From positions 12,665,706 through 12,729,705 of the forward strand of contig NC_053417.1 of the NCBI RefSeq assembly GCF_016859285.1: DNA of 64,000 bases. Reading direction: 5' to 3'. Below the pieces are notes generated by a model. That model had not been told where the DNA came from and did not search any database. It was given only the letters and a program-made list of their open reading frames with translations. The position numbers were made by a program, and so were the translations under genes. Shown one piece after another: positions 61,873-64,000 of this stretch; position 1 is the first letter of the stretch; the number at the start of each line of letters is the position of its first letter. Source of the DNA: Xiphias gladius (lineage: Eukaryota > Chordata > Actinopteri > Istiophoriformes > Xiphiidae).

Positions 61873-62277
61873 CTGGACACCAACACACAAGGAGTAAAAA
61901 GAACATGGACAACTGTCCATCAGCCGCAACAAAAGGTGAGCTCAGCTGGCCATCAGAGCCACATTTCAACCCAAAATACACACTGTGGCTTATTCTCCAT
62001 TTTAAAATTTTACACTACTACCAGTTTTATTTCTAATGCAGAAGTATTGACGACTTTGGTTACTGGTACAAATAGCACATGCAGCTGGATGTGTAAATTA
62101 TGCAATGTGACCTGAAATCAGGTTTACAATCACATAAAATGTGTGGTGAGATGTAACCAAGAATTTTGGATGGTTTTTCCTTACTCTACATTATCAGATC
62201 TTTACCGAATCCCAAATCCCCCATGTTAGGGTCTTGTTATAGCCATATTTTATATATATGGCAAAGATAATTTCAAG

Positions 62278-62323
<46 letters not shown>

Positions 62324-64000
62324 AATTATCTTTGAGGAAAAAATACTTTACACAATAAAGACTCAAAATTCTACTGTCCATAATAAGACATGTTCAAAGC
62401 AAAAAATTAAGGGAATTTATTTCAATTTCTACTTTCTATATACATAAGAATAGTGGGTAATTCAAATCTTAAGCTGGTGCAATGAATGAAAAACTTTCAC
62501 CCTCTTTCAGTGGAAAGAGTATACAACGTTCTGGAAATTAAATTCCACGAAACAATGAAAAAATATCTTCTATATTCTGACAGAAATGGCTGGCGTGGAA
62601 CAAGAGAGGTGCTGCTAGAAGCTGAGTCAACTGTAATCCAATGAGGGGCGCCATCGTCATCAGAGTAGGACAGGCTGTGGTCCCGATGACCTCATCCTGT
62701 TTGTTCAGTGTCTTCTGAGAAGACAATGCAGCCTTTTCATTTGTCATTAACCTCCGCCCTGCTGATATCCTACCAACAAGCTAAAAGCTTAAACCTCTCG
62801 ATTCAAGCAACCTTTAGAAATCCACCAAGCAAGTTTTACTGAGTATATACATCTGCTTGAAGCTGCTATTGTAAAACATTTTGTACCATAATGAACCACC
62901 TGAGTGTAGCACTTTCAAAACATGAACATCTGAATTTTCAAATAAGTTTAATGATGACAAGGGCTAGATTTAATGCCTGAAATCATGTTAGTGGAATGAG
63001 GCAAATCCCGACAAATCTAGCTTTCATCCCCATCCCATGTTGCAAGTATTATATGCAACATTGTCATGATGTAGTATTAAATGATTACACTAATGAGAAA
63101 TGGCAAAGAATAACGCTGTTGCAACTTCTAGGGACAGAATTGTGTAGATAATAGATATTTAATGTTTTATAAATATAATTAAAACTTTATTTATTTAAAT
63201 ATTGCAGTACTTTTAACCTAACCTGAGGTGTTTTACAGTGCAGTGTCTCAAATGGTCACTGCTGTGTAGTACACACATTCAGAGATCTGATTATGTCCCT
63301 GAACTGGTTTATTGGCAGTGAAAAACAAATACCATCCACATATAACCAATAACTGCACTTGGAGCATGTCATTTTATTTCAGTCATACTTTGAAAATAAA
63401 TCTCCAGAAACACAGGGATTCAGTATATCCTTTTTTAAAATCTGTGAACAACACTGTTCCAATATGTATTTCATGTTTGCACAAAGTGCTTGATTAAGGA
63501 AGCAACACAACTTGGTACATAGCCACAATGAGGCACTTGATATTGCAGATTCAAAAAGCAGACATACAACAGTAAGACACTTTGAACTGAGACCTAAAAC
63601 AGACATACAGTATATGTATATCAAAAGAACAGTATAAGGTACATTGTCCATTGGATGTTGTATTCTTTCGAAGCTTACCTGGTCACTGTCAGCAGCAGTG
63701 CATACGTGAAATAACATTCTTTAATGGAGCATTTATTAGAGCTGAAGAAATGTAAGCTATTGCATGCAAAGATAGTCATGAAGACATGAAATGCAGGGTG
63801 GAGAGACTAGACTTGCATATGTCATTATATCATTTGGTTTTTGTTACAGCATATTAAGGCAGAATATATACTGTCAAAACCTAAAATGTATCACAGAGTT
63901 AACTTCTTTATTGCAAACCCAAGTTTAACATTTTGATATTCCTCAAAGGTCTCTCCCTCCCATGCTGCTGAGTGTCACTTTTTCTCTAAGATGATTTGAA
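61873..64000 (-). other. KIF1B intron running off the window
   Basis: Upstream of exon 61767-61872 (acceptor GGTGTCCAG|GTT, phase 0). It contains the palindromic AT repeat at 62262-62334. A donor-like CAG|GTAAGC at 63679 is preceded by codons for ADSDQ, but no acceptor closes an exon there. The next real exon lies beyond the right edge. Confidence 0.6.
62262..62334. repeat. (AT)20 flanked by perfect 13-bp inverted arms
   Basis: The left arm CAAAGATAATTTC (62262-62274) and right arm GAAATTATCTTTG (62322-62334) are exact inverse copies; the centre is (AT)20 at 62281-62320. The whole is a 73-bp palindrome able to extrude as a cruciform in duplex DNA or fold as a hairpin in RNA. Confidence 0.92.

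Noticed and set aside
63679-63717. Possible KIF1B micro-exon coding ADSDQ before a CAG|GTAAGC donor
   Set aside because: The frame and donor phase fit the next exon and the residues recall a known KIF1B insert, but the nearest upstream acceptor (TTCTTCAG, about 63759) leads into in-frame stops, so no exon can be closed.
1-64000. Search for CRISPR arrays, operons, phage or bacterial defence systems
   Set aside because: No direct-repeat arrays with spacers, no polycistronic ORFs; all genes are intron-split vertebrate genes.

Overview
The window reads as vertebrate nuclear DNA from a teleost, probably a spiny-rayed (percomorph-type) fish. The evidence is multi-exon genes with GT-AG introns (many only 80-150 bp), protein sequences close to fish orthologues, and several dispersed repeats typical of ray-finned fish. 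No prokaryotic, phage, CRISPR, rRNA or tRNA feature is visible. Four protein-coding genes can be reconstructed exon by exon. Their exon lengths sum to intact reading frames, and protein lengths fit the known families where I know them.

Layout. Positions 1-12776 hold no gene, only repeats and possibly regulatory DNA. Positions 17237-12777 (minus) are CIROZ (C1orf127-like), a predicted secreted ZP-N-module protein of left-right patterning. About 1.65 kb of shared upstream DNA separates it from TARDBP (plus, CDS 18892-21992), which encodes TDP-43 and has a UG-rich 3'UTR. Positions 23945-31560 are intergenic and rich in repeats: a Tc1-like relic, a decayed unidentified coding relic, a fold-back MITE and one CNE-like block. 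Positions 38526-31561 (minus) are PGD, 6-phosphogluconate dehydrogenase, complete at 483 codons in 13 coding exons. Positions 38950-41200 are intergenic repeats. Positions 61872-44628 (minus) are the beta-type C-terminal two thirds of KIF1B (27 constitutive exons, 1121 residues plus stop), with a 3'UTR reaching to about 41.2 kb. The motor and FHA exons lie beyond the right edge.

The genes are unrelated housekeeping and developmental genes, not a pathway. The gene order is informative. KIF1B and PGD keep the tandem arrangement, and CIROZ and TARDBP the head-to-head arrangement, recalled from human 1p36.22. The CIROZ/TARDBP pair is flipped and brought next to PGD, which suggests an ancestral inversion and puts CASZ1 as the expected left-hand neighbour.

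The observation most worth a second look is a 201-bp, phase 1-1, fully open exon candidate inside KIF1B (52230-52430) that I cannot place in any KIF1B isoform I remember. I saw no convincing novel multi-gene system.
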